From an uncultured Porphyromonas sp. (GTDB lineage: Bacteria; Bacteroidota; Bacteroidia; Bacteroidales; Porphyromonadaceae): a stretch of DNA of 47,797 nt. The stretch is taken from contig NZ_CABUAN010000012.1 in NCBI RefSeq assembly GCF_902489635.1, positions 1 through 47,797 on the forward strand, given 5' to 3'. Positions 8,938-17,301 of the stretch are shown piece after piece (the first letter of the stretch is position 1; each line of letters opens with the position of its first letter). The position numbers and the translations under genes were made by a program. Under the pieces are notes generated by a model, which was not told where the DNA came from, searched no databases, and saw only the letters and a program-made list of their open reading frames with translations.

Positions 8938-10661
8938 AACTCTTCTCTTGGTTGTATTTGCTTGAAATAGGTCTGTAGTTCGGCGATCTCATCCTCTGAG
9001 GAGACGAAAGCCTCGAGGAGACGTGGACGCTCGGCAGGACCGACGAAGTAAGCCATCGTCTCTTCCAGTTCGCTCGCCTCTTGCACCGACAGGTACTCCC
9101 AGCCACAGCTCTCCGCCCAGCCCTGCGCTCTTAGCTGATGCTCGGCGGTGATGTAGCGTTGCGAGAGGCGGTCCATCTCTAAGGTCGGCAGGCTCTGGAA
9201 GATGCTCCCTCTCTGGTTGTTGAGTAGTAGCACCCGCACATTGCTTCCCACCTCGGGCAGCCCCAGTGCATTGAGATCGTAGAAGAAGCTCAGGTCGCCG
9301 ATGACGATGAAGTGCCGCTCCTCGGCTCTCTGGCGGGCGAAGCCTAAGGCGCTCGAGAGCGAACCCTCTATGCCACTGGTGCCTCGGTTGCAAAGCGTGA
9401 GGAGCCGGCGAGGCTTGCGAAAAAGCTCCGCATAGCGCACCGACGAACTGTTAGCCAGGTGTAGCACGCAAGGCTCTTCGGGCAGATGACTTAGGAGGCT
9501 CCCCACCACGGCCAGAGAACTGTAGCGTGGTGTCGGAGATGGTAGTCGATCAATACGCTCCCGCCATTGACGTGCATAGGGAGAGCTAGCACAGTCCGCC
9601 AAGCTCTGCGCCATTGTCTCAAGAAATGGCTCTACAGGTGCGATGATCTGCTCGGTGAGACTGCAGAAGAGGTCTACCACCGTGGGATCAGGCGACAGAT
9701 GCCACGTCTCCCGTGGCGGGTAGCTGCGCAGGTACTGCTTCATCTTATTGGAGACAATATGTCCGCCGAGGGTGATTAGCAGGTCGGGCTGTAGCGCTCG
9801 TCGATCCGCCTCGCTGAGTGACGCTAGGAACGCATCGAGCGAACAGATCGATACGGGGCTATTCGATAGCGACTCGCCGATACAGAGGAATTGCTCCCGC
9901 AAGCTTTGTGGAAAAGTCTCCCCCGTGCTAGTCGCAGCAGACCAACTCTCCTGTCCCACCAATATCATCTTACGCTCGAACGTGGCGATTCGGCTTAGCA
10001 AGGGCTCAACCGCTTGCGCATCGATACGACACGGATAGTGCTGCCAGATCCGACGTCCTGGCTGCATCCCAATGGGTCGTCTATCGCTGGACTCAGGGGC
10101 GTGCTTTGCTGAAGTTGGCGGTAGCAAGGAGACGCCCGGGTCGCTAATAGGTACGTTGATCTGCACGGGGCCCGGGAGCGGAGCCTGTGCTGCGAGGAGT
10201 GCTTCGTTGATCAGACGGTTGCAGTACCACCGCTCCTCCTCGGTGTGAGGCTCTGGCAGATGCACCGCTTTGCGCACCAGTGAGCCGAAGAGTCCTGGCT
10301 GAGGTAGCGTTTGTCCAGCCCACTGTCCGATCCAACGCTCGGGTCTATCGGCCGACAGAACAATCAGCGGCACCCCTTGATAGTAAGCCTCTGCGACAGC
10401 TGGGTGAAGGTTTGCCACGGCCGTGCCAGAGGTACAGCACACCACGACCGCTCTATGCGTAGCGAGGGCCAAGCCAAGCGCATAGAAGCCTGCACTGCGC
10501 TCATCGATGATCGAATGGCAGGTCGCTCCCGCAAGCTGATGGCTGAGCGCATAGACAAGTGGCGCATTGCGACTACCCGGGCAGAGCACCACATCACGTA
10601 CACCATGTGCCTGAAGCAGAGCGATTAGTTCGCTGATCACAGGATCTTCCATCGGTATCAT
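8934..10661 (-). CDS. menD: SEPHCHC synthase (2-oxoglutarate decarboxylase type)
   Basis: A thiamine-diphosphate enzyme that joins 2-oxoglutarate (after decarboxylation) to isochorismate, making SEPHCHC. The N-terminus has VVLCPGSRNAPL, the substrate-binding arginine region of MenD. The C-terminal TPP motif runs from IGDLSFFYDLNALG to LLLNNQRG. The frame is open from a GTG at 10664; the adjacent ATG at 10661 gives 575 residues and is preferred, and a third possible start is the ATG at 10652. It lies 12 bp after menF and overlaps menB by 4 bp, so translation is probably coupled. Confidence 0.94.
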   Translation of the reverse strand: MIPMEDPVISELIALLQAHGVRDVVLCPGSRNAPLVYALSHQLAGATCHSIIDERSAGFYALGLALATHRAVVVCCTSGTAVANLHPAVAEAYYQGVPLIVLSADRPERWIGQWAGQTLPQPGLFGSLVRKAVHLPEPHTEEERWYCNRLINEALLAAQAPLPGPVQINVPISDPGVSLLPPTSAKHAPESSDRRPIGMQPGRRIWQHYPCRIDAQAVEPLLSRIATFERKMILVGQESWSAATSTGETFPQSLREQFLCIGESLSNSPVSICSLDAFLASLSEADRRALQPDLLITLGGHIVSNKMKQYLRSYPPRETWHLSPDPTVVDLFCSLTEQIIAPVEPFLETMAQSLADCASSPYARQWRERIDRLPSPTPRYSSLAVVGSLLSHLPEEPCVLHLANSSSVRYAELFRKPRRLLTLCNRGTSGIEGSLSSALGFARQRAEERHFIVIGDLSFFYDLNALGLPEVGSNVRVLLLNNQRGSIFQSLPTLEMDRLSQRYITAEHQLRAQGWAESCGWEYLSVQEASELEETMAYFVGPAERPRLLEAFVSSEDEIAELQTYFKQIQPREEL

Positions 10662-10673
10662 CACGCTCTTCCT

Positions 10674-11813
10674 TTACCTTATAAGACTATGTATTGCCGA
10701 GAGCTTATGTAGCACCTCCTGCCACTCGCTCGCTAGACTGGACCCACGCACGATGCCGCCCCCCGCATAGAGTCGTAGTGCCTCCTCGGGGAGCAACTGC
10801 AGACAGCGTATCTGGACAAAGAGATCGACGCACCGCTCAGGTTCATACCACCCTAGGAAGCCTGAATAATAAGAACGCCCCGAGGACTCCTCCTCGAGGA
10901 TCACACGCTGCGCCACTCGCTGAGGCGTGCCACAGATCGCTGGTGTAGGGTGAAGACGCTCCGCCAAGGTGATCGGCGCATAGCCGTCGGGAAGCTGCAA
11001 TGCAAAGCGCGCCTGCAGATGTTGTAATGCGCCGGTCGTTGTCGTCTCGACCGCAAGGGCTCGGTAGGGGATTCCCTCCTGCTCTAGTAGCTCTCCGATG
11101 AAGCGCTGCACGTAGCGATGCTCCCGTCGATTTTTCTCACTCCAGAGGGGCGGCTCGCCATCTCGTTGCCGAGGCATCGTCCCAGCCAGTGCCACCGTCT
11201 GCCAGCGCGTGCCATCACCTCTGAGGAGCATCTCTGGTGTAGCACAGAGCCACAGCCCCGTCTGAGGCGTGTAGCAGAGCGACACGAAGGCACGCGGATA
11301 GTGCGTCAAGGCTTTGTCAAAGGCGGCAACCACTTGTTCCGTAGCGATGCTGGGCAGCTCGACACGATGCGCCAAGACCAGCTTCTCCGCCACCCCTTCC
11401 TCTAGATGCTCCATAAAGCGATCGAAGGTCGTACGATAACTATCGGGCAACGCTTGCGGTATCGTAGCCACAGGAGGAAAGTCTTCGAGTGCCTTCTCGT
11501 TGCTCTCCGTGAGCTGCAGAACCCTCGCTTCCTGATCCTCTTCAATCCAGAGCATTGGCGTCTCAGCCGTCACGGCAAAGGGTGCTATCAAGAAACCAGC
11601 CAAATGTTCCTGACCCCTCAGTGCTTCAGCAGTAGTCTCCACGACCCGAGCTGGGTGATGAAGCCCAATCTCATGCACCGTACGCCCCTCGCTAGGTAGG
11701 CGAAAGCAGGCAAAAGGGGAGCAGCGATTCATTCGCTCCTCCACCAGTGTGGTCAGTTCGTCGCCATTACAGCTACGACCTCTTTGCTCCTTATGAGATG
11801 CTACGCCATGCAC
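10674..11813 (-). CDS. menF: Isochorismate synthase
   Basis: Converts chorismate to isochorismate, the entry step of menaquinone synthesis. A 379-residue chorismate-binding-fold protein with EKLVLAHRVELP, HPTPAICGTPQ, SGFLGWYEPE and LYAGGGIVRGS, which form the Mg-chorismate site of the MenF/EntC/TrpE group. The open frame starts with GTG (11813). The first ATG (residue 28) would cut into the helix before FACFRLP that family members share, so the GTG or another non-ATG start is likely. It lies 45 bp after rel. Confidence 0.9.
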   Translation of the reverse strand: MHGVASHKEQRGRSCNGDELTTLVEERMNRCSPFACFRLPSEGRTVHEIGLHHPARVVETTAEALRGQEHLAGFLIAPFAVTAETPMLWIEEDQEARVLQLTESNEKALEDFPPVATIPQALPDSYRTTFDRFMEHLEEGVAEKLVLAHRVELPSIATEQVVAAFDKALTHYPRAFVSLCYTPQTGLWLCATPEMLLRGDGTRWQTVALAGTMPRQRDGEPPLWSEKNRREHRYVQRFIGELLEQEGIPYRALAVETTTTGALQHLQARFALQLPDGYAPITLAERLHPTPAICGTPQRVAQRVILEEESSGRSYYSGFLGWYEPERCVDLFVQIRCLQLLPEEALRLYAGGGIVRGSSLASEWQEVLHKLSAIHSLIR

Positions 11814-11858
11814 TGCTCTATTTCTTCGGGGTCTAACTGTCGGTGATTGCTGTGCTGG

Positions 11859-14057
11859 CTACTGCTCGAGGCGCACTTGCTGCACCCCTTTGATACTTTG
11901 TAGTTGCGCTTGTAGGGCAAAGAGCGCTTGTCGCTCCCCCTCTCTAAAGGTAAAGGTTCCGTGCCAAAGCCCCCCGTCGAGTTGCTGCTCTTCGTTGAGC
12001 AGCGTGCAGTCGTCCGCTTGATGCAGCGTAGAGATGACGCGTCCTATCGCGACAGCGTCATGGAGAGCCGTCACATAGAGCGTTGCCACCACCGTAGAAC
12101 TCTCCATACCGCGCCAGCGCGCTGGTAGGACGCGGTCTCCGTGACGTCCTAAGATGTCGATGGCGTTGGGGCAGTTGCGGGTGTGTATCTTAAGTCCCGA
12201 CTTGGAGGGGTAGGCAAAGATTTCGTCGCCCATCTTAGGGTTGCAGCAGCTAGCTAGTGTGTACTCTAGCCCCTTGAAGTCTGCCGTAGAGACCACAATC
12301 TCCCGTCCGTCGGGAGCCTCTGTCGACTTGATCGCAGTCGGTGTCGGAGCCACCCGTCTGCTCTCGGCAGCACGAGCCTCCGCCTCGGCACAAAGCTCCG
12401 CATACTGATCGAGGAAGTTCGGCACATTGATCCGCTCCTCAGAGAGGTCTATGAAGAAATCCATATTCCCCTTGTACCCCATCTTGCGTAGGAGGGTGGT
12501 GAAGATAGACTCTTGGTAGACGAGATGTCTATTCTTAAAGCGCCTCTCGAGTAGCTCCTTGCCCGCTTGCAGTCCGCTCTCCTGCTGGTCACGTATCGCT
12601 TGGCGTATCTTGTTCTTAGCCTTGCGTGTGGTGACCGACTGGAGCCAGTCTACGGAGGGACGCTGGTTCTTTGCCGTGGTGATGTTGACCACATCGCCAT
12701 TCTTCAGCTTGTCTCTCAGCTTAGCGCGCTTGCCATTGACCTGTGCGCTTTGCGCCATCAGCCCCACATTAGAGTGTATCGCAAAGGCAAAGTCTAGGAC
12801 CGTAGCCCCCTTCGGCAGGCGTATCATCTGCCCTGTAGGGGTAAAGACAAAAATATCTCTCGACTCGACTCGGAGGGAGAGCTGTGCATTAGCCTTCTCC
12901 TTATCTCCCGCCAAGTCTTCGATCACCTGCCGCATACTGGTGAGCTGCGAGTCGAGGCTAGCCTCTCCTGTGACGCCCTTGTAGCGCCAGTGCGCAGCCA
13001 TACCGCTCTCAGCGACGCGATCCATGCGGGTGGTGCGGATCTGTATCTCTACGCTCTTGCCCTCAGGCCCCTGTACGGTGATCTGTAGCGACTCATAGCC
13101 GTTTGCCTTAGGCTGCGAGATCCAGTCGCGGAGGCGCTTCGTATTGGGTGTGTATAGATCCGTCACGATCGAGTAAACGAGCCAGCACGCCTCGTACTCC
13201 TCCTCGGGCGGAGCATCGATGATGATGCGCATGGCTGAGAGGTCGTGGATCTCCTCAAAGGAGACCCCTTTGTTGCGCATCTTGTTCATAATCGAGGTAA
13301 AAGTCTTGCTCCTCGACTTGATTGTGTAGGGCCAGCGAAGGGGTAGTTCTTCAAGTTTGGCCCGAATAGGTGCCACGAACGCCTCCATATATTCTTGGCG
13401 TGCCACGATCGTCTGCCCCATCAGCCCCTTGATCTCGTAGTAATGCTCGGGGTCGGTGTACTTAAAGATCAAGTCCTCCATCTGGCTCTTGATCTTGTAA
13501 AGCCCTAGGCGGTGAGCTGTCGGCACGAAGAGCACCTGCGCCACCTGAGCGAGCATCACTCTACTGCTCTCGTCCATGCGCTCCTTGGCGTAGACCAACT
13601 TATTGAGGCACTCCACAAGAAGTATCAAGACGACACGTATATCCTCGGCGATGGTCAGGAGAAACTCCTCTCCCTGATCGGCCTGACGTAGGTCGTAGCG
13701 GTGATACAACTCATGCGTCTGTGCCAGACGCTCTATGAGGGGGAGTGTGCCAGGCGGACAAAGCTCCTCGACCTCTTGCGCTGTGATCGTCCCGCGGATG
13801 TATGGAGGCTCTAGTAGGACTGCCGAGATCGAGACGACACCCAGCCCTATCTCGTCGCAGAGCAGCTGAGCCATCTCAGCTTGCTCCATAAAGGTCTCCC
13901 GATCGTCCTCTCCTGCATTAGCTCCATACTGCCCCTCACGTATGAGTCGCTCGAGTAGCTCCCGATAAGGCACTACATAGCTCGCCACCCCCAGCTGGTC
14001 TGCTGTCCGGAGGAGGTAGCGCATGAGCTCCTGATCATCTCTGTGATGGGTAGGCAT
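11859..14057 (-). CDS. rel: RelA/SpoT-family (p)ppGpp synthetase with degenerate hydrolase domain
   Basis: A 732-residue stringent-response enzyme with the full Rel layout: N-terminal HD region (about 55-200), synthetase (about 240-360), TGS (about 395-455), a cysteine segment (SCCNPKMGDE...HTRNCPNA), and a C-terminal ACT domain. The synthetase keeps D272 (IHDLSAMRI), NGYESL, E337 (VEIQIRT) and AAHWRYK. The HD region has lost its catalytic marks: the expected HD of LLHDxxED reads LLEPPY (81-86), and the DRLHN segment reads ECLNK (149-153). It is therefore probably synthetase-only. The loop before WISQPKANGY reads R-L-R-D (308-311), closer to the RxKD of bifunctional enzymes than the ExDD of RelA. 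The gene sits between folK-like and menF genes on the same strand. Confidence 0.93.
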   Translation of the reverse strand: MPTHHRDDQELMRYLLRTADQLGVASYVVPYRELLERLIREGQYGANAGEDDRETFMEQAEMAQLLCDEIGLGVVSISAVLLEPPYIRGTITAQEVEELCPPGTLPLIERLAQTHELYHRYDLRQADQGEEFLLTIAEDIRVVLILLVECLNKLVYAKERMDESSRVMLAQVAQVLFVPTAHRLGLYKIKSQMEDLIFKYTDPEHYYEIKGLMGQTIVARQEYMEAFVAPIRAKLEELPLRWPYTIKSRSKTFTSIMNKMRNKGVSFEEIHDLSAMRIIIDAPPEEEYEACWLVYSIVTDLYTPNTKRLRDWISQPKANGYESLQITVQGPEGKSVEIQIRTTRMDRVAESGMAAHWRYKGVTGEASLDSQLTSMRQVIEDLAGDKEKANAQLSLRVESRDIFVFTPTGQMIRLPKGATVLDFAFAIHSNVGLMAQSAQVNGKRAKLRDKLKNGDVVNITTAKNQRPSVDWLQSVTTRKAKNKIRQAIRDQQESGLQAGKELLERRFKNRHLVYQESIFTTLLRKMGYKGNMDFFIDLSEERINVPNFLDQYAELCAEAEARAAESRRVAPTPTAIKSTEAPDGREIVVSTADFKGLEYTLASCCNPKMGDEIFAYPSKSGLKIHTRNCPNAIDILGRHGDRVLPARWRGMESSTVVATLYVTALHDAVAIGRVISTLHQADDCTLLNEEQQLDGGLWHGTFTFREGERQALFALQAQLQSIKGVQQVRLEQ

Positions 14058-14060
14058 GGC

Positions 14061-14175
14061 TTAGAGGTTAGAGATTAGAAGTTAGAGGTTAGAGATTAGA
14101 GGGGAGAGAAGCTAGGAAGGGTTAGAACCAAAGTCTAACCTCTAATTTCTAATCTCTAACTTCTAATCTCTAATT
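14061..14175. repeat. Heptanucleotide (TTAGAGA/TTAGAGG) inverted arrays
   Basis: The gap between the folK-like gene and rel holds about six 7-bp units (TTAGAGG, TTAGAGA, TTAGAAG), then about 40 bp of other sequence, then six units in the opposite orientation. The halves can pair as a stem of roughly 40 bp. Similar heptamers are found near 27985-28085 and 34530-34560. It may affect read-through within the operon. Confidence 0.8.
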
Positions 14176-14556
14176 CTACAACTCATCTAGCTCTTCTAGT
14201 CCTGCGACGACATAGGGGCGGACCATATCCTGCGGCTTGTAGACCTCATCATTCCACTCGATGATGTCTAGATCCATCGGTATGATACCCTCCTCATCGT
14301 CATCGTGATCTCGTCCGAGCTTAGTCTCGAGCTTCTTGAGCTTAGCCTCTAGCGTCTCTCTATCTAGTTCGGTCTCAAAGAGCGCGATCAGATTGAGAAA
14401 AGCCTTAGCATCCTCGGGCATATCCATAGGCTCCGTGAGCTGAGGCGTCGAAAAGCGTATCGTGGGGAAGTGCTTCGTGAGTATCTCCATAACCTCCTTA
14501 ACGTTGGCCGTGCGATGCTCATTACTGCCTATGCTGATGATCGCTTTGTTTTTCAT
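14176..14556 (-). CDS. folK: FolK-like hydroxymethyldihydropterin pyrophosphokinase (short)
   Basis: Resembles 6-hydroxymethyl-7,8-dihydropterin pyrophosphokinase of folate synthesis. The 126-residue protein begins IISIGSNEHR, like the ALGSN start of HPPK, has FLNLIALF, and has the metal-binding pair D95/D97 in GIIPMDLDII. It is shorter than the roughly 160 residues of the E. coli enzyme, and the Arg of the classical PRTLDLD signature is a Met here. An acidic insert (DHDDDEEG, 83-90) replaces the usual basic loop. I judge it a divergent HPPK-type protein; activity is not certain. It starts 24 bp after the DAHP synthase gene, consistent with one operon. Confidence 0.72.
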   Translation of the reverse strand: MKNKAIISIGSNEHRTANVKEVMEILTKHFPTIRFSTPQLTEPMDMPEDAKAFLNLIALFETELDRETLEAKLKKLETKLGRDHDDDEEGIIPMDLDIIEWNDEVYKPQDMVRPYVVAGLEELDEL

Positions 14557-14580
14557 TGCTTATTATTGGTAGTCTAGCGT

Positions 14581-15678
14581 CTAAAAGTTATTGTCATCTT
14601 CATGATCCACCGCTTCTTGTCCTCGTAGGGAGTAGTCGTGGATCAGGTTGTATAGCTGCGCCGCCCAGTGCGGATCTAGTCCATACTGAGTCGCTAGCTC
14701 TATATAGTGAGCCTCTACAGCTGCTCGTTGCTCAGCTTGATAGAGGCCTAGATGGTTGGCCGTCTTATAGCGTCCTATGGTTTGCGTGAGCTTGCAGCGC
14801 TCCGCTAGTAGCTCTACGAGTGCAGCGTCTAGATCTCGCAGTTGATAGCGCATCGGGCGGAGCATCGCTTCGTGGTCGTCGCTGGGGTGCTGTAGCGACT
14901 TGAGTAGCTGACGTAGCTGCTCAGGCGTGATCTGCTGACGTGCATCTGTCCAAGCATGCTCAGGGTCGCAGTGACACTCGATCATAAAGCCATCGATAGG
15001 GTAGAGTAGCCCCGTGCGGCAGACCGCCTCTAGGAGGTCAGCTCGTCCTGCTATGTGACTCGGATCAAGTAAGATGGGCAGGTGTTCCCCCGCGCCATAA
15101 CGCTTGTGGTAGAGCGCGCGTAGCTGGGCGATCATCTCCCAGTGAGGACTATTGCGTAGCTGCTTGGTGTAGACAGGCGTACAGCCTCTCAGGATAGCGA
15201 TCACCTGGGCGACGCCTCGGCTCTTGATACGCTCTAGGGCACCCATCCATAGGGGTGCGTCGGGACTGATCGGATTCTTGACCAGGACGGTCTGCGTTGC
15301 TCCCTCTAGTTGCTCGGCAATCGCCTCTACCATAAAGGGATTGCTCACCGTGCGAGCACCGATCCATACGAAGTCAACGCCTGCAGTGCGCACCGCTTCG
15401 ACCTGTTCAGGCAGGCACACCTCGGTACCCACCTTGAGACCCGTAGAGGCCTGCACCTCTTGGAGCCACGGAAGCCCCTCCACTCCGACACCCTCGAAGG
15501 ATCCCGGACGGGTACGAGGCTTCCACAAGGCAGCCCGAAAATGTGTGACACCTTGCGCCTTTAGTCCTTGAGCTATCTCAAGCAGTTGCTCGCGACTCTC
15601 TGCACTGCAGGGACCCGCTACCAGCATCTGACTCGCTGGAGGCTCCTCAAGGGTACTATGGGCGGACGAATCATCCAT
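14581..15678 (-). CDS. Bifunctional DAHP synthase / chorismate mutase
   Basis: The 365-residue fusion carries out the first step of the shikimate pathway (phosphoenolpyruvate plus erythrose 4-phosphate to DAHP) and the chorismate-to-prephenate step. Residues about 15-265 are a KDO8P/DAHP synthase barrel with VAGPCSAES, ALWKPRTRPGSFEG, VGTEVC, LVKNP and DPSHIAGR. Residues about 275-355 are an AroQ-type chorismate mutase helix bundle (RDLDAALVELLAERCKL). This order is usual in Bacteroidota. It is the first gene of a co-directional run that ends with the men genes, so one transcript may feed and use chorismate. Confidence 0.93.
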   Translation of the reverse strand: MDDSSAHSTLEEPPASQMLVAGPCSAESREQLLEIAQGLKAQGVTHFRAALWKPRTRPGSFEGVGVEGLPWLQEVQASTGLKVGTEVCLPEQVEAVRTAGVDFVWIGARTVSNPFMVEAIAEQLEGATQTVLVKNPISPDAPLWMGALERIKSRGVAQVIAILRGCTPVYTKQLRNSPHWEMIAQLRALYHKRYGAGEHLPILLDPSHIAGRADLLEAVCRTGLLYPIDGFMIECHCDPEHAWTDARQQITPEQLRQLLKSLQHPSDDHEAMLRPMRYQLRDLDAALVELLAERCKLTQTIGRYKTANHLGLYQAEQRAAVEAHYIELATQYGLDPHWAAQLYNLIHDYSLRGQEAVDHEDDNNF

Positions 15679-15708
15679 ATCTAAGGTCGTATACTCGTTT
15701 ACTCGCTA

Positions 15709-15716
15709 CAAAGGTA
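15709..15716 (-). promoter_or_regulatory. Probable -7 promoter element of the DAHP synthase operon
   Basis: On the minus strand TACCTTTG matches TAnnTTTG and lies 30 bp before the ATG of the DAHP synthase gene. No clear TTG is seen at the -33 position. Confidence 0.45.
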
Positions 15717-15793
15717 TTAAAACTATTCCGACTAGCGACACACGGATCGGATACATTATTAATATAGTGTCTGGCGGAAGGGACATCACCTTG

Positions 15794-15957
15794 GGGGGAC
15801 GTACGGTTCGTGTCTAGAGGGAGGGCGTCCGTTGTAGTACAGCGATACGACTCCTGTAGGGACGTACGGTCTGTGCGTCCGTCCCCGTAAAAGGTTACTG
15901 CGTCAGGCTAGTTCGACAACGGACGCCTTCCCGCTAGACACACCCGAGCGTCCCTAC
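15794..15957. repeat. REP-like inverted repeat with internal hairpin
   Basis: Arms of 42 bp at 15794-15835 and 15916-15957 are inverted imperfect copies; the inner 26 bp (ending GGCGTCCGTTGT) differ at only two positions. Between them 15856-15886 holds GGGACGTAC...GTGCGTCC, an 8-bp stem (one G-U pair) with a 5-base loop. The layout resembles REP/REPIN-type elements. No transposase is nearby. Confidence 0.7.
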
Positions 15958-16030
15958 CAAAGGGTTACACGTAGGGGCACACGTGTCGACTAGGCTACGT
16001 ATATAATATGGTAAATAGCTCGGAAGGGTC
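15958..16030. other. Rest of the gap before the palindrome array
   Basis: No gene or clear signal is seen between the REP-like element and the palindrome array. Together with the flanking repeats and the promoter near 16500, this accounts for the long gap between the DAHP synthase gene and the exporter operon. Confidence 0.5.
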
Positions 16031-16330
16031 GTCCCATACCGATGGGACGAAAATCTCCCACCCGCGTTGGGACGAAAAAATCCCAAGGGAGGGATTTCCA
16101 AATCCCTACGGAGGGACGAAACGGTCCCAAGGGAGGGACGAAACAATCCCCACGGAGGGATTCCCACCCCCCCATGAGGGAAAAGAAAATGCCCCACGTG
16201 GGGACGAAATAAAACTTCGGAGGAATGAAATGAAACTTCGGAGGAATGAAATCAAAGTTCGGAAGAATTATTTCGTCGCCACGTGGAAAATAAAAAGCAG
16301 CCACGTAGAGAGTCCGAACTTTCCACGTGG
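16031..16330. repeat. Phased palindrome array with about 14 units and changing arm sequence
   Basis: Units run from GTCCC...GGGAC (16031-16048) through several TCCC-N6-GGGA units, CCCATGAGGG, CCCCACGTGGGG, three CTTCGGAG/GTTCGGAAG units, to CCACGTGG at 16279-16286 and 16323-16330, with a variant CCACGTAG at 16301. From 16087.5 on, centres are spaced 21-22 bp; the first two gaps are about 24. Spacers are short and mostly GAAA-like. A long open frame across it (16008-16454) looks like a by-product of the period. Confidence 0.88.
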
Positions 16331-16497
16331 CTATTGTTTGTGGGCGTCCGCTCGTCGTGCGATATCCCTGCGGGGAGTCTCTTTAGATAGGCTGGATTGC
16401 GCTTGTCTTCTGCTTTTCCGCCTCTTTCTTGTAGGTGATTTGGCGATTGTTTGACAGTACTGTTTGGTTCGAATTGTACACTGATGCGTTTTTCCTA

Positions 16498-16527
16498 TTG
16501 CAGATTCAAATATTTGTACTACCTTTG
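16498..16527 (+). promoter_or_regulatory. Promoter of the MacAB-TolC-like exporter operon
   Basis: TTG at 16498-16500, 19 bp, then TACCTTTG at 16520-16527 matches the Bacteroidota promoter consensus on both elements. It lies 39 bp before the ATG at 16567. Confidence 0.75.
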
Positions 16528-16566
16528 CAGTGTACTACCAAAGACAAACGCTAAGCAAACAAGCTT

Positions 16567-17286
16567 ATGAATGCTAAACCTGTCATATCGCTACGCAATC
16601 TGCACAAGACCTACCAAGGCGCGCAGCCACTGCATGTCCTCAAGGGGATCAACCTCGACATCTTCCCAGGCGAGATGGTCGCTATCATGGGAGCTTCGGG
16701 CTCGGGCAAGAGTACGCTCCTCAACATCCTCGGGCTCCTCGATAGCTACGACGAGGGGAGCTACCATCTAGGCGAGGAGCTACTCAGCAATAGCCTCTCG
16801 GAGAACCGCGCCGCCGAGATCCGTTCTAGACAAATAGGATTCGTCTTCCAGTCGTTTAACCTTATCCCCTTCAAGAATGCGCTGGACAACATTGCCCTGC
16901 CACTCTTTTATCAGGGAGTTGGTCGCAAGGAGCGCACCAAGCGTGCTGCCGAGTTGCTCGCCCGTATGGGACTAGCCGACTGGGCGGAGCATCTGCCGAG
17001 CGAGATGTCGGGAGGACAGAAGCAGCGCATAGCAATCGCACGAGCCCTCATCACCACGCCCTCAGTCATCCTAGCCGATGAGCCGACGGGAGCTTTGGAC
17101 AGCAAGACCACCATCGAGGTGATGGAGCTACTGCGAGAGATCAATCGCGAGTCGCACCTGACGATGATTATCGTGACGCACGAGCCTGGCGTAGCCGAGA
17201 TGTGTGACCGCACGATACATATCAAGGATGGGCTGATCGAGGGGGGCGGTCTGACGAGCAGTCTGCCCGAGGAGGTGTTTGAGTAA
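16567..17286 (+). CDS. MacB/LolD-type ABC transporter ATP-binding protein
   Basis: The 239-residue ATPase powers the export system encoded downstream. It has Walker A GASGSGKST (43-51), a Q-loop (VFQSFNLIPF), the signature MSGGQKQR, Walker B VILADEPTGALD and the H-loop VTHEP. This sequence type belongs to the MacB/LolD/FtsE group, which pairs with FtsX-like permeases. It is first of a five-gene set: ATPase, two permeases, adaptor, outer-membrane factor. The next gene starts 15 bp later. Confidence 0.93.
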   Translation: MNAKPVISLRNLHKTYQGAQPLHVLKGINLDIFPGEMVAIMGASGSGKSTLLNILGLLDSYDEGSYHLGEELLSNSLSENRAAEIRSRQIGFVFQSFNLIPFKNALDNIALPLFYQGVGRKERTKRAAELLARMGLADWAEHLPSEMSGGQKQRIAIARALITTPSVILADEPTGALDSKTTIEVMELLREINRESHLTMIIVTHEPGVAEMCDRTIHIKDGLIEGGGLTSSLPEEVFE

Positions 17287-17301
17287 AGAGGATCACACAT
17301 T

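Noticed and set aside
12559..12984. 141-codon plus-strand frame within rel
   Set aside because: Lies fully antisense to a well-supported gene with no family match.
16008..16454. Open frame of 148 codons on the plus strand, and minus-strand frames at 15934-16304
   Set aside because: They run through the palindrome array; the peptide is low-complexity and follows the DNA period. No start signal or family match.
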